From Hymenobacter sp. HSC-4F20 (GTDB taxonomy: Bacteria > Bacteroidota > Bacteroidia > Cytophagales > Hymenobacteraceae): 64,000 bases of DNA. Shown here piece by piece: positions 23,293-32,394 of the stretch; the stretch's first letter is position 1, and the number at the start of each line of letters is the position of its first letter. The notes beneath the pieces were generated by a model that was not told the DNA's origin, did no database searches, and worked only from the letters and a program-made list of their open reading frames with translations. Made by a program: the position numbers and the translations under genes. The DNA is taken from NCBI RefSeq assembly GCF_019599275.1, contig NZ_JAHZTD010000005.1:1-64000 (forward strand), written 5' to 3'.

Positions 23293-25140
23293 CTACTTCT
23301 GATTTGCCGCCCAGGCATCCATCTTGCGCTCGAGCACGGCCAGGGGCATTACGCCATCTTTGAGCAGTTCGTCGTGGAAGTCGCTGAGGCGGAAGTGGGA
23401 GCGGTTTTGGCCCGCGTACTTTTCCCGCAGCTTGTTGGAGTGCGCGCCCAGCTGCTGCTCGTACTTCTGGCGTAGCTCCCGGATTTTCAGGGCCCCAATC
23501 TTATAGCTCAGAGCTTGACCTGGGATGGCCATGTAGCGCTCAATTTCGGCAGTGGCCCCCTCTTCGCTGATGGCTTCATTGGCTAGCATGTACTGAATGG
23601 CCTGCTCCCGGGTCATATTTTTCGTGTGCATGCCCACGTCTACCACCAGGCGCACGGCGCGGTGCATTTCATCGCCGAGGGCCCCCATGTACTGGTAGGG
23701 GTCCTGGTAGAGACCCAGCTCTTTGCCCAGGCTTTCCGTGTATAGAGCCCAACCTTCACCCATGGCGCCGTACCAAGCAAAGCGCCGAAATTTGGGCAGA
23801 TCCGTGTTTTCCTGCTGCAGCGAAGTCTGGTAGTGGTGGCCCGGAATGGCCTCGTGCAAAAACAGCGACTCCATGCCGGAAGTGACGTTGAACTTGGTAG
23901 CGTCCACAATCGGGATGTAGAAGATGCCCGGCCGGGAGCCGTCGGGGCTACCTGGGTTGTACTCGGCCGAAGCGGAGGCTGCCCGGAAGGCTTCCGTCTG
24001 GCGAATTTCAAACGGAGTTTTGGGAGTGCGGCCGAACATGGTTTTCAGGTTGGGCTGCATCTTCGCCTGAATAGCCCGGAAAGCTCCTAACACGTCCTCC
24101 GGGGTTTTGTAGGGCATGAGCTTGGGGTCGGTTTTGAGGGAGGCAAAGAAGGCTTTTAAATCTCCTGTGAACCCAACCTGAGCTTTTACTTTCTCCATCT
24201 CACCCCGAATGCGGGCTACCTCCCGCTGGCCCGTCTGGTAGATTTCCTCCGGCGTTTTGTCGGTGGTCGTCCACGTTTTCACCCAGTACTTATAGAGTGC
24301 TGGGCCGCCCGGAATAGCCGCAATGCCTGTGCTGGGCCGCGACTTGGGCAGGTATTCCTTTTCCAGGAAGTCGCCCAGCTTTTTGTAAGTCGGCACCAGC
24401 TCCTGCTGAATGGCCTCCCGGTAGGCGGCCGTAATGCGCTGCTTGTCGGCCGCCGATATATCCTGGGGTAGCTTGCTGATAGGGCCGTAAAACAGACTCT
24501 TGGTGGGGTCTGAGGTTTCCATGGCCCGCAGCTGCGGAATCATTTTCACGACCAGCGCGTGGGGTAGCACCACCCCGGCCTTCATGCCTTGGCGAAAGTT
24601 ACTGATAGCCGTATCGGCCCACACGGAGAAGCCGCGCACCCGGCCCAGCCAGTTGTCGTAGTCCTTGGCTGTTTTAAAGGGCTGTACGCCTTCCCCTGAC
24701 CCGAACTGCCCCAGCGTGATGGGCAGGCCCCAAAACTGCTGGAATGGCATCATCCAGGTGTTGTGCTGGAGGCCCTCCAGCTTGTTTTCCAGGTCGTACT
24801 GGAAGATGTCGTAGCTGATTCGGTCGTTGGCCGACAACTCCTCGCGGTTAAACTGGTGCAGGCCGTCGAGGTATTTCTGGTAGAAAGCTTGCAGCTTGCC
24901 CCTAAACTCTTTGGTGCCGTCGTTGGGTAGCTGGTCGTTGTAGCGGTTGTCGCCCTGGGCAGTAGCTTCCAGTGGGAACAGCTTGGCGTTTTCCTCCCAA
25001 TAGGCATTAAATAACGTCGGCAAGTCTTTTACTTCCGACAAGCTCGTTTCGGTAGAGGCCGCTTCGTTCGTTGGTTTTTGCTGATTACAGCCAGCCAGCA
25101 GTGCCCCGGCTAGCAGGCCGGTTAGGGCAAGTTTTTTCAT
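23293..25140 (-). CDS. DUF885-family lipoprotein (predicted metallohydrolase)
   Basis: A 615-aa DUF885 protein with a signal peptide and lipobox LAGC near residue 18. The family zinc-site-like motif FLHEAIPGHHYQ is present about two thirds along, and GEGWALYTE follows, both well conserved in the family. By similarity to M32/M3-like folds it is probably a membrane-anchored peptidase, but the substrate is unknown. It is monocistronic; the 168-bp spacer upstream contains a hairpin (CAGCCTGGCT/AGCCAGGCTG, 25240-25280) that lies after the next upstream minus-strand gene. Confidence 0.88.
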   Translation of the reverse strand: MKKLALTGLLAGALLAGCNQQKPTNEAASTETSLSEVKDLPTLFNAYWEENAKLFPLEATAQGDNRYNDQLPNDGTKEFRGKLQAFYQKYLDGLHQFNREELSANDRISYDIFQYDLENKLEGLQHNTWMMPFQQFWGLPITLGQFGSGEGVQPFKTAKDYDNWLGRVRGFSVWADTAISNFRQGMKAGVVLPHALVVKMIPQLRAMETSDPTKSLFYGPISKLPQDISAADKQRITAAYREAIQQELVPTYKKLGDFLEKEYLPKSRPSTGIAAIPGGPALYKYWVKTWTTTDKTPEEIYQTGQREVARIRGEMEKVKAQVGFTGDLKAFFASLKTDPKLMPYKTPEDVLGAFRAIQAKMQPNLKTMFGRTPKTPFEIRQTEAFRAASASAEYNPGSPDGSRPGIFYIPIVDATKFNVTSGMESLFLHEAIPGHHYQTSLQQENTDLPKFRRFAWYGAMGEGWALYTESLGKELGLYQDPYQYMGALGDEMHRAVRLVVDVGMHTKNMTREQAIQYMLANEAISEEGATAEIERYMAIPGQALSYKIGALKIRELRQKYEQQLGAHSNKLREKYAGQNRSHFRLSDFHDELLKDGVMPLAVLERKMDAWAANQK

Positions 25141-25308
25141 TACCTGAAGGGAAATAGTGAGGAAGCGGGAAGGTAAGTAGCCCGGGCCAAATGCCCACTA
25201 TCCTTCCTGCTTCGCTTACTACCCTACCCCTCTAGGAAACAGCCTGGCTCCCCCTACAGTAGTGCGGAGAAGCCAGGCTGCTTTAGGCCCAAAAACGGCG
25301 GCGAGCTA

Positions 25309-26625
25309 CTATTGCACCAGCACGCGGCGGCTTACTACCCCCGTGCTGGTAATAGCCTGCACAATGTACACGCCCCCGGGCGCCGATGGCCCCAGCGTTA
25401 CCTGGCGGCGGAAGGTGCCGGTTTGGCCAGCGGGCAGCGTTTCGGTGCGCAACACCCGGCCCATACTATCCATAATGCGGACCGCCTCGCATACCCCCGT
25501 TAGCTGCATATCAATGGTCAAGGCCGTGGCGGTGCCGTACACCGCCATTTCCTGCTGGGCCAAACCGCCGGTGCTGGCAACTACCGGCACTACCTGCGAA
25601 AAAGCTACGGTACCATCCAAATCGGTCTGGCGCAGGCGGTAGTAACGGGTGCCCACCGCTGGAATAGCGTCGGTGGCGGAGTAGGTGCGGGTGGTGGTGC
25701 TGGTGCCGGCGGCCTGTAGGGTCGTCACGGGCTGAAAACTCGTACCATCGGCGGAGCGCTCCACCGTAAACGAAGCGGCGTGTAGCTCCGTGGCCGTCGT
25801 CCAGTTAAGCTGCACGCCGCTGCCCTGGCTGCGGGCCGTGAAGGAAACCAGTTGCACAGGCAGCGGGCGGGCACAGCCGTTGAGGCTAATCTGCTCGGTG
25901 GCGTAGGAGTTGCACTCCAGCCCCTTCACGCCGGTAGCAGCCACGCCGCAGTCGGAGCTTTCTCCGCCAATGCACACGCGCAGGTCAGTGTCGAACAGGT
26001 TCCGTACCAGCCCCCGACCGTTACCCTGGGTCATCACGCAGCCGTCAATGCTGAGAGAGGCCGAGGCGCTGGCGTCGGTGGTGATGTAGCTGTTGCCCTG
26101 CAGCAACACTAGGTTTCCATCAATGGCCACGTTGCTGTCCACGTTCAGCGTCGATTGGTTGGCGAGGGTAATGCTGCAGGTAGCCTGCAGCGGAGCGTTA
26201 ATATCGGCGTCAGCTTTATAGAAGCTGAGGGAAGACACGCGCAGCACACCGTTGGTTACTAGGCGGGTTTCATCGGGCTTGTTCTGGCTGCCAAAGCTCA
26301 GAGTCCGACCCGGCGCGTCCTCCACCAACGAACCGCCGGCGGCAATCAGGATCTTGCCCTCATCACCGGTAACCGAGTAGTCCTGGTTGAGAATTACGGC
26401 CGAGGTAATGACAATGATATCATTCGTAGCGGCCTGGGTGCGCGTGGTAGCCGGCGGGGTAGGTGCCAGCCGGCCGTTGCTGCCATTGGTCACCACCCAC
26501 GTGTTGGGGTCGCTCCATTTACCGCCCCCGGGCTTGGAGGTAAAGGTAGTTTGGGCGTGCGCACGACCTGCCAAGCCTATGCTGGTGGCCGCAACTAAAG
26601 CAAGTGAGAGTATAGAAGTTTTCAT
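25309..26625 (-). CDS. T9SS cargo protein with N-terminal sheet region
   Basis: A 438-aa secreted protein. The signal peptide ends near AHAQ at 25. The mature N-terminus (KWSDPNTWVVTNG) resembles the G8-like or autotransporter-like start found in many Bacteroidota surface proteins, followed by strand-rich repeats with 'LNVDSNVAIDGNL'-style motifs. A fibronectin-type region (LPVQLVSFTARSQGSGVQLNW to TRYYRLRQTDLDG) precedes a T9SS C-terminal domain that ends GVYIVQAITSTGVVSRRVLVQ-like. The LPVQLVSFTA linker is a common T9SS cargo feature. Function unknown; a surface or adhesion role is a guess. No catalytic motif was seen. Confidence 0.82.
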   Translation of the reverse strand: MKTSILSLALVAATSIGLAGRAHAQTTFTSKPGGGKWSDPNTWVVTNGSNGRLAPTPPATTRTQAATNDIIVITSAVILNQDYSVTGDEGKILIAAGGSLVEDAPGRTLSFGSQNKPDETRLVTNGVLRVSSLSFYKADADINAPLQATCSITLANQSTLNVDSNVAIDGNLVLLQGNSYITTDASASASLSIDGCVMTQGNGRGLVRNLFDTDLRVCIGGESSDCGVAATGVKGLECNSYATEQISLNGCARPLPVQLVSFTARSQGSGVQLNWTTATELHAASFTVERSADGTSFQPVTTLQAAGTSTTTRTYSATDAIPAVGTRYYRLRQTDLDGTVAFSQVVPVVASTGGLAQQEMAVYGTATALTIDMQLTGVCEAVRIMDSMGRVLRTETLPAGQTGTFRRQVTLGPSAPGGVYIVQAITSTGVVSRRVLVQ

Positions 26626-27052
26626 GAAGTGTAGCTAAACAACTGGGCATTAGCGCCCAAAACTGCGTCCTATACGACATGATACTTATTTTGATACAAT
26701 TAAAAATAAATATTGTAACATTCATGCAATTATAACGATATTCGTATTTAGTATAAATTTATTTATTGGTATTTTAACTATTCAACTACAACATGGCCGC
26801 TACGCAATGCACCTCACGCTACGACTATGACTATTATTTTATTAAAAATGTACAATATATAATACATATTCTACTAAAATATTCTGTAAAAAATTTACAG
26901 CGCTTGGTATAGTAGGTACAGTGTGGATGTCACTCTGGCAGTGGTTTTACTTTGCACTTGCTGGTTTCCGTGCCACGCTATAGCTCTATTCTATAACCGA
27001 ACCTGCGCAGACGGGTTATACAGCCACATTTCGACATACACAGCAAATACCC
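26626..27052. other. Strongly AT-rich divergent spacer
   Basis: A 427-bp spacer between the minus-strand T9SS gene and the plus-strand SDR gene. The core, about 26670-26910, is dominated by A and T, with runs such as TTTATTTATTGG and ATTAAAAATG, unlike anything else nearby. It probably contains both promoters. A TACTTTG element near 26949 resembles a -7 box but lacks one base. No protein or RNA gene was recognised. Confidence 0.6.
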
Positions 27053-27769
27053 ATGGAAACACTAGCCGGCAAGAATGCTCTGGTAACAGGCGCAGGCAAA
27101 GGAATTGGGCGGGCAGTAGCCCTGGCCCTGGCGCAGGAAGGAGCTACCGTGGCTCTGCTAGCGCGCACGGAACAGCAGCTACGCGAAGTAGCGCAGGAAA
27201 TTGAAGGGCTCGGCGGCCGGGCCGTGGTAGTCACCGCCGACGTAGCTGACCGCCTGGCGGTAGAGGCCGCTGTTGGGCAGGCCCTGCAGGCGCTAGGCAG
27301 CATCGACATCCTGATTAATAACGCTGGCATTGGCACCTTTGCTAAGCTCGTGGACATGGACCCAGCCGAATGGGAAAAGATTATTCAGGTAAATCTGCTG
27401 GGCACCTACTACGTAACGCGGGCCGTGCTACCCCAGATGATTGCCCGCGAAACCGGCGACATCATCAACATTGCTTCCACGGCAGGCCAGCGCGGGGCCG
27501 CGACTACCAGTGCCTACAGTGCCTCCAAGTTTGCCATCCTGGGCCTCACCGAGTCGCTGATGCAAGAGGTGCGCAAACAGAACATTCGGGTATCGGCCCT
27601 CACGCCCAGCACCGTAGCAACGGAGCTGGCCATCAACAACAAGCTCACCGACGGCAACCCCGAGAAGGTGATGCAGCCCGAGGACTTAGCCGAGTTTATC
27701 ATTTCCCAGCTCAAGCTCAACCGCCGCATCTTCATCAAGGAAGCCGGTATGTGGAGCACCAACCCGTAG
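27053..27769 (+). CDS. Short-chain dehydrogenase, FabG-like
   Basis: A 238-aa SDR reductase. The cofactor motif TGAGKGIG is at residues 12-19, NNAG near 88, the catalytic Ser in IASTAG, and the catalytic pair Tyr/Lys in SAYSASK near 152-156. Sequence style is closest to 3-ketoacyl-ACP reductase-like enzymes, but a stand-alone copy outside a fatty-acid cluster may act on other ketones. It is followed by a perfect palindromic terminator. Confidence 0.9.
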   Translation: METLAGKNALVTGAGKGIGRAVALALAQEGATVALLARTEQQLREVAQEIEGLGGRAVVVTADVADRLAVEAAVGQALQALGSIDILINNAGIGTFAKLVDMDPAEWEKIIQVNLLGTYYVTRAVLPQMIARETGDIINIASTAGQRGAATTSAYSASKFAILGLTESLMQEVRKQNIRVSALTPSTVATELAINNKLTDGNPEKVMQPEDLAEFIISQLKLNRRIFIKEAGMWSTNP

Positions 27770-27828
27770 AAAAAGGGTAGAAAAGGTGTTTAACGCTACC
27801 CAGCCATAAGCGGCAAACACAGTTCTAC

Positions 27829-27870
27829 CACAAAAAAGGCCCGTAACAGCTGTTACGGGCCTTTTTTGTG
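27829..27870. terminator. Perfect 42-base palindromic terminator
   Basis: A fully self-complementary palindrome, CACAAAAAAGGCCCGTAACA and its complement, centred at 27849/27850. The A tract on the left and T tract on the right let it stop both the SDR transcript and the converging carboxypeptidase-like gene. Confidence 0.9.
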
Positions 27871-27884
27871 GAAATTATTTCGGG

Positions 27885-29159
27885 CTACTGCAGCTTATTG
27901 GCGGGTTTTGCAGCGGGCTTCTTTACCATTGTCCCGAAGGCACCTTTCTGCTCGAAGGCGGCAATTACTTCCTCTTCGGCCGGGGTGCGCTTTACCACCG
28001 GGTTGTTGGCCCAGAACTCAGGGTCGTAGGACTTGGCCCGGATGGCATCCAGGTCTCGGTCGGTGAGGCTGGCGCGGGCATAGGGCAGACGCACGGGGGT
28101 AGTCGACTGGTCGTAGAAGAAGGTAAACGACGACACGTTGATGCTCAGCGGCTTTTTGCCCGGCTCGGTCAGATCGGTGGTTAAATCCATCTTCATCAGC
28201 TCCAGCGGGGCCACGCTGGCCTTGCCGCCGGGGTGAAAGGCCATTTCAATGGTCAGCTTGGCGTTGGTGAACTGCTGGCGCAGGTTGTTGGTGGAACCCG
28301 TGAAGCTAGGCTGCACCATGCGGTAGCGCACTACCTGGTTGGTTTCAATATCAATCCAGATGGTGCCCTGGGCCCGGTACTTTACCTCGGGGCGGGTTTC
28401 AAAGGCTATTTCTGCTACCCCGCCCGTGGAGTCTTCGCCCACAATGCCTTTCAGTTCCAGCAGGTAATTTTTCTCCACGTTGGGGCTGAGCAGGGCCAGG
28501 GAGGTAGTGCTGTCCTGCTGGGGGTCGAAGAGGCCAAACTTGCGGGTGTACACCGAGAAGTTGCTCAGATTGATGGGGGCCTGGCGGGCGGCGTAGCGGC
28601 CCTGCGCCAGGGTAGTCCCGTCGATGCGGGCCGGGTTCGACTTCACGTTCCAGACTACCTCCTGCAGCTCCGAAGGCTCGTTGTCGATGCGGGTAATCTG
28701 GCGGTAGAACGCCTTGCCGTAGTAAGTGCGGCGGTAGTTGCGCTGCAGGTTGCGGAAGGCCCGGTCCACAAGCTGGAACGGGAAGCTGGCCACCTTCACC
28801 TCGGGCAGCACCACGGTGGCCTCGGCCAGGGTCACGTTCAGGGGCGCGTCGGTGGTAACGCGCAGGGTGTCTTTTACGTGGTTCAGCTCCGAGAAAAGCA
28901 GCGTTACGGGCAGACTTTTCACCACCAGGGTGAATTCGCCTTCTAGGTTGGTGGTTGTCCCGTTGCTGGTCCCGGGCACGGCCACGCTGGCAAAGGGCAG
29001 CACCTCCTTGGTTTCTTTGTCGCGCACTACCCCGCGCAGCTGTACCTGGGCCTGACTGAGGTGAGCCAGGCTAAGCAGCAGGGCCAGGAGGATAAAGGCG
29101 GCCCGAAACGGCCGCGCGGAGGTGGAAGAAAGAACCGCGGGAAAACGAGCTGGAAGCAT
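27885..29159 (-). CDS. Outer-surface protein with carboxypeptidase-like regulatory domain
   Basis: A 424-aa secreted protein. The signal peptide ends near SQAQ. It is followed by a carboxypeptidase D regulatory-like domain (LRGVVRDKETKEVLPFASVAVPGT, then TNLEGEFTL), as also found at the N-terminus of TonB receptors. The rest is strand-rich with no channel domain, similar to DUF5686-type proteins but shorter. The C-terminus is Lys/Ala-rich (KKPAAKPANK). The ATG at 29159 is chosen because it opens the signal peptide; the frame extends upstream without homology. A TACTTTTG box lies about 80 bases upstream. Function unknown. Confidence 0.78.
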   Translation of the reverse strand: MLPARFPAVLSSTSARPFRAAFILLALLLSLAHLSQAQVQLRGVVRDKETKEVLPFASVAVPGTSNGTTTNLEGEFTLVVKSLPVTLLFSELNHVKDTLRVTTDAPLNVTLAEATVVLPEVKVASFPFQLVDRAFRNLQRNYRRTYYGKAFYRQITRIDNEPSELQEVVWNVKSNPARIDGTTLAQGRYAARQAPINLSNFSVYTRKFGLFDPQQDSTTSLALLSPNVEKNYLLELKGIVGEDSTGGVAEIAFETRPEVKYRAQGTIWIDIETNQVVRYRMVQPSFTGSTNNLRQQFTNAKLTIEMAFHPGGKASVAPLELMKMDLTTDLTEPGKKPLSINVSSFTFFYDQSTTPVRLPYARASLTDRDLDAIRAKSYDPEFWANNPVVKRTPAEEEVIAAFEQKGAFGTMVKKPAAKPANKLQ

Positions 29160-29239
29160 GGCAGATGAGCAGCTAAAAAGAAAAAACGGTACGCCGACCA
29201 GAATAACGCGGGCCCGACCCAAAACCGTGCCCGCTTCGA

Positions 29240-29267
29240 CAAAAGTAGGCGCTAAACGCAACAGCAA
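29240..29267 (-). promoter_or_regulatory. Promoter of the carboxypeptidase-like-domain gene
   Basis: On the minus strand TTG (29267-29265), 17 bases, then TACTTTTG (29247-29240), an exact -7 match with slightly short spacing. It gives a leader of about 75 bases before the ATG at 29159 and supports that start choice. Confidence 0.55.
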
Positions 29268-29360
29268 GGGCCTAATGCAGGTAAGTAGTGTACCTTAGGA
29301 CGCGGCTCCGGCGTTAGCGGGGTCGTTCAGTCCTTCCACATTTCCTTCTCTCCTACTCTC

Positions 29361-30110
29361 ATGCTGAAGCGAGATTTCCTGAAAAACGGCCTGCTAACCG
29401 TAGTGGGGGCTTTGGTAAGCCCCGCCGTGCTGGCCGCGGCCCACGAAGAAAAGCTGCTGCGCGAAGCCCGCGCCACGCCCATAGCCGACGGCCCCTTCAC
29501 GCTGCCGGCCCTGCCCTACGCCTTCAATGCGCTGGAACCCCACATCGACGCCAAGACGATGGAGATTCACCACGATGCGCATCATAAAACCTACGTTTCC
29601 AAGCTGAATGAGGCCGTAGCCGGCAAGCCCGAGGAAAAGCTGAGCCTGGCCCAACTGCTGGCCTCGGCCAGCAAGCAGCCCGATGCCATCCGCAACAACG
29701 CGGGCGGCCATTGGAACCACTCGTTTTTCTGGCTGCTGCTCGACCCCAAAGGCGGCGGACAGCCCACTGGGGCCCTGGCTGCAGCCATTAATAAGGATTT
29801 CGGCTCCTACGAGAAATTCCAGGACGAATTCACCAAGGCCGCTACCGGCCGCTTCGGTTCCGGCTGGGCCTGGCTGATCCACGACAAGAAGTCGGGCAAG
29901 CTGGCCGTTACCTCCACGCCCAACCAGGACAACCCCCTGATGGACCTCTCGGGCATTCAGCGCGGCACTCCGCTGCTGGGCCTGGATGTGTGGGAGCATG
30001 CCTACTACCTCAAGTACCAGAACAAGCGCCCCGATTACGTGAAGGCCTTCTGGAACGTGATTAACTGGGCCGAAGTGAACCGCCGCTTCGACGAAGCCCG
30101 CAAAGGGTAG
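29361..30110 (+). CDS. Exported Fe/Mn superoxide dismutase
   Basis: A 249-aa superoxide dismutase. The four metal ligands are His70 (EIHHDAHH), His120 (GGHWNHSFFW), Asp209 and His213 (LDVWEHAYY). Typical cytoplasmic enzymes are about 200 aa; this one has about 40 extra N-terminal residues that look like a signal sequence: KRDFLKNG, then a hydrophobic stretch ending SPAVLAA. The KR pair resembles, but is not, a full twin-arginine motif. I infer periplasmic superoxide removal. Sequence alone does not settle iron versus manganese. A terminator follows after 17 bases. Confidence 0.93.
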   Translation: MLKRDFLKNGLLTVVGALVSPAVLAAAHEEKLLREARATPIADGPFTLPALPYAFNALEPHIDAKTMEIHHDAHHKTYVSKLNEAVAGKPEEKLSLAQLLASASKQPDAIRNNAGGHWNHSFFWLLLDPKGGGQPTGALAAAINKDFGSYEKFQDEFTKAATGRFGSGWAWLIHDKKSGKLAVTSTPNQDNPLMDLSGIQRGTPLLGLDVWEHAYYLKYQNKRPDYVKAFWNVINWAEVNRRFDEARKG

Positions 30111-30127
30111 CCCTTCCCTTTCCGCGC

Positions 30128-30166
30128 AAAAAGGCCGCTTCTGATGATTCAGAAGCGGCCTTTTTT
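30128..30166 (+). terminator. Intrinsic terminator after superoxide dismutase
   Basis: A 17-bp stem AAAAAGGCCGCTTCTGA (30128-30144) with its complement at 30149-30165, a 4-base loop and a T tract. Confidence 0.9.
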
Positions 30167-30182
30167 ATGCTGAAAATCTAGA

Positions 30183-30281
30183 ACTGTCATTCCGAGCTGG
30201 TCGAGGAATCTCGCGTGCTGACGTCTGCTTACCATTACAACATCAGCACGCGAGATTCCTCGACCAGCTCGGAATGACAGT
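30183..30281. repeat. Palindromic intergenic element, 39-bp perfect arms
   Basis: Left arm 30183-30221 and right arm 30243-30281 are exact reverse complements separated by 21 bases. The outer tip reads CTGTCATTCCGAGCTGG. Related tips occur at 32500, 36867 and 46465, so this looks like one copy of a dispersed palindromic repeat family (REP or MITE-like). It lies between the superoxide dismutase terminator and a lipoprotein gene. Confidence 0.85.
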
Positions 30282-30366
30282 GCAGGAAGAACAATATTCT
30301 GAAGAACTCGGGCAAGCCCAAGCCGAAAGCGGCCCACCAATGACCGTGCAGGAGGAACAATATTTT
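30274..30366. repeat. Imperfect 27-base direct repeat at the palindrome edge
   Basis: ATGACAGTGCAGGAAGAACA and following bases (30274-30300) recur at 30340-30366 with three or four changes, 66 bases apart. The first copy overlaps the right tip of the palindrome. Read as protein both would give MTVQEEQY, but the frame runs antisense through the lipoprotein gene and I do not call a gene. Confidence 0.7.
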
Positions 30367-30391
30367 GCTTTAGAGAATACTAACGGCAACT

Positions 30392-30835
30392 CTACCGCAC
30401 GGCCCGGGCGGAATCCAGGGCGGCAGTCATCTGGTGTTCCAGCTCGGTTAGCTCCTGCGCTTCGGCGGCCCAGAAATCCTCGTACTGGTGGGCGGTCAGC
30501 TGCACGGTGTCGGGCTCTTTGTACTGGTGCATCCAGTTCATCATGGCGGCATCGGCGCGGCGCAAGCTCCTGATGGTGCGGTGCAGGCGCTCGGCTTTGG
30601 CCCGGCCGGAGGAGGTAGCAGAATCCAGACCGACGAGCTGGGCGGCGAGGCGCTGGCGTTCCGATACCAGCCCATCCATGCGGGCCATCAACTCGTCGTG
30701 GTGGCGCATCACGGCGGCGCGGGTAGCGGGCGTGTTGCTTTCAGCGGGTTGGTCTTGCTGGGGCTGGCAGGCTACGGCGAGCAGGGAAAGGGCCGCGTAA
30801 CGCAGCCATACATTCAGCTTCATTGGCGCACTCAT
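30392..30835 (-). CDS. Small lipoprotein of the uptake locus
   Basis: A 147-aa lipoprotein, MSAPMKLN start, signal peptide and lipobox VAC near residue 23. The mature part is helical and charged, with LMARMDGLVSERQRLAAQL and a later QELTELEHQM stretch suggesting a coiled coil. The start ATG at 30835 overlaps the stop of the PepSY gene by four bases (ATGA), so the two are translationally coupled. No family recognised. By position it is an accessory to the PepSY/TonB system. Confidence 0.7.
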   Translation of the reverse strand: MSAPMKLNVWLRYAALSLLAVACQPQQDQPAESNTPATRAAVMRHHDELMARMDGLVSERQRLAAQLVGLDSATSSGRAKAERLHRTIRSLRRADAAMMNWMHQYKEPDTVQLTAHQYEDFWAAEAQELTELEHQMTAALDSARAVR

Positions 30836-32394
30836 TTCATCTTGATAAACAGCCACAAGCCCAGCACCGACACGGCCAATACGCCTGCGGCCGCCAGCAT
30901 GGTGATGATGTCGCGGATGTTTTTGCCCAGCTCCCCGGCAGCGTGGTACTTGTGCAAAAAGGCAAAGCTGAGGCCTTCGTAGCGGGCCACGTTCTCGACG
31001 CGGGCGGCCAGGCGGCCGGTGGCGGGTTCCACGTACAGGGTGGTTTGCTGCGGGGTATCGTAGGCCACTTTCATGACGGGCAGGCGCTTGTTGATGAAGC
31101 CGTACTCCCCTTCAAAATGATCCACCAATGCGGGTTTGCCGCTCATGGCAGGGGTAGCACCACCCCCGGCTTGTTGCAGGAAGGTGTTAGCCAGAAACAC
31201 CGCGTATTGCGTGGCGCCATCGGGCAGCAGCTGGCCGGTAGTGGCATTGTAGTAGGTTACGGGGGTAGCGCGCACCGCCTCCACCGGCTGGCCCGTGCTG
31301 GCGCCGGCCGCCGGGCCGGTGGGCTTTTCGGCCGGGAGCTGGAATACCTGGTAGTACACTTGCCCGTTCAGCTCCGCCAGGGTCACTTGTTGCACCGATT
31401 CCCAGGCCAGGGGTAGCTCCGTTAGGTCCACGGCCAAGGCGGGGGTAGGTACGGCGGGGGCATGTTGGTAGCGCAGCCGGTCGTCGGGGTGAAGCTTGAG
31501 GTAAACGTGGAAGGCGCCGCTGCCCGCGAAGGTGAACGTGACCAAGGCCACGGCCAACCCTACCTGCCGGTGGTACTTGCGCAGCCAGCCCACCTGATCC
31601 TGGGCGTTGCGGGGCTTGCGGAATTTCTTCCACATAAAGCCGTAAATCACCAGCCCACTCACGGCCGAGGCGATGATGATGCCCAGCAGCACCAGCATAG
31701 TCAGCACCCGGAACGTATTGTTGCCTATCAGCTCCAGCCACGACCAGTTGTGGAACAAGTCGAACACCCGAATGAAGGCGCTGCGGCTGGCATTATTGAA
31801 CGTAGCCAGCCGGGCCGGCGCGGTTTCCACATACACCACCAGTCCATCGGGCCGGTCGAGGGCGATGCGCCACACGGGCAGCAGCCGGTTCACAAACTTA
31901 TACTCCTGGTCGAAGCCCGTGATGCGCACGGCGCTGCTCACCTGCGCCGTAGAGTCCTGGGTGAAGTAGCGGGCCAATTGTTCGGCGTACTGCCGGTCGG
32001 CGGTGGCGGATAAGGGCTGCCCGGTTTCGGCGCTGAAATAGCGCGGCACGGCCGTAGGTGCTTCGGTGCCTAGCTGCACCTGGTAGGCCGGCTGGCCCTG
32101 CCACTGCACTACGCGCACGCCGCGCAGGCTGGCAATCTGATTCTGCGCCAGCACCTGCCGCAACGCCACCTTGGGCTTGTCTACAGGGGTAGGTGCCAAG
32201 GCTTCGCGGGCTATTTTCGGCCGCAGCCAGTTGCTCATCAGCGGGTGCGCGAGGCCGCTCAGGGTCCAGAGGATAACCGGCACCACCGTCAGCAGCCCGA
32301 TGATGCGGTGCCAGCGGTACATGTTGCGCTGCACCGCCCGCTTTACAGGGCCAGCAGCCCGAGCCGCCGGGGCAGCTTGTTGAATTGTTTGCAT
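30832..32394 (-). CDS. PepSY-domain inner-membrane protein
   Basis: A 520-aa PepSY-associated membrane protein. Four membrane segments fit the family layout: WHRIIGLLTVVPVILWTLSG near 30-50, a segment with IIIASAVSGLVIYGFMWKKF near 240, VGLAVALVTFTFAGSGAFHVY near 275 and a C-terminal AAAGVLAVSVLGLWLFIKMK. The periplasmic loops carry PepSY-like stretches. Such proteins are common beside siderophore or metal TonB receptors and are thought to act in reduction or uptake of iron complexes. It shares an ATGA overlap with the downstream lipoprotein gene; a palindromic element separates it from the TonB receptor gene upstream. Confidence 0.87.
   Translation of the reverse strand: MQTIQQAAPAARAAGPVKRAVQRNMYRWHRIIGLLTVVPVILWTLSGLAHPLMSNWLRPKIAREALAPTPVDKPKVALRQVLAQNQIASLRGVRVVQWQGQPAYQVQLGTEAPTAVPRYFSAETGQPLSATADRQYAEQLARYFTQDSTAQVSSAVRITGFDQEYKFVNRLLPVWRIALDRPDGLVVYVETAPARLATFNNASRSAFIRVFDLFHNWSWLELIGNNTFRVLTMLVLLGIIIASAVSGLVIYGFMWKKFRKPRNAQDQVGWLRKYHRQVGLAVALVTFTFAGSGAFHVYLKLHPDDRLRYQHAPAVPTPALAVDLTELPLAWESVQQVTLAELNGQVYYQVFQLPAEKPTGPAAGASTGQPVEAVRATPVTYYNATTGQLLPDGATQYAVFLANTFLQQAGGGATPAMSGKPALVDHFEGEYGFINKRLPVMKVAYDTPQQTTLYVEPATGRLAARVENVARYEGLSFAFLHKYHAAGELGKNIRDIITMLAAAGVLAVSVLGLWLFIKMK

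Noticed and set aside
30274..30573. Small protein gene starting MTVQEEQY
   Set aside because: The repeat explains the matching residues; the frame continues antisense into a lipoprotein gene and loses coding character.
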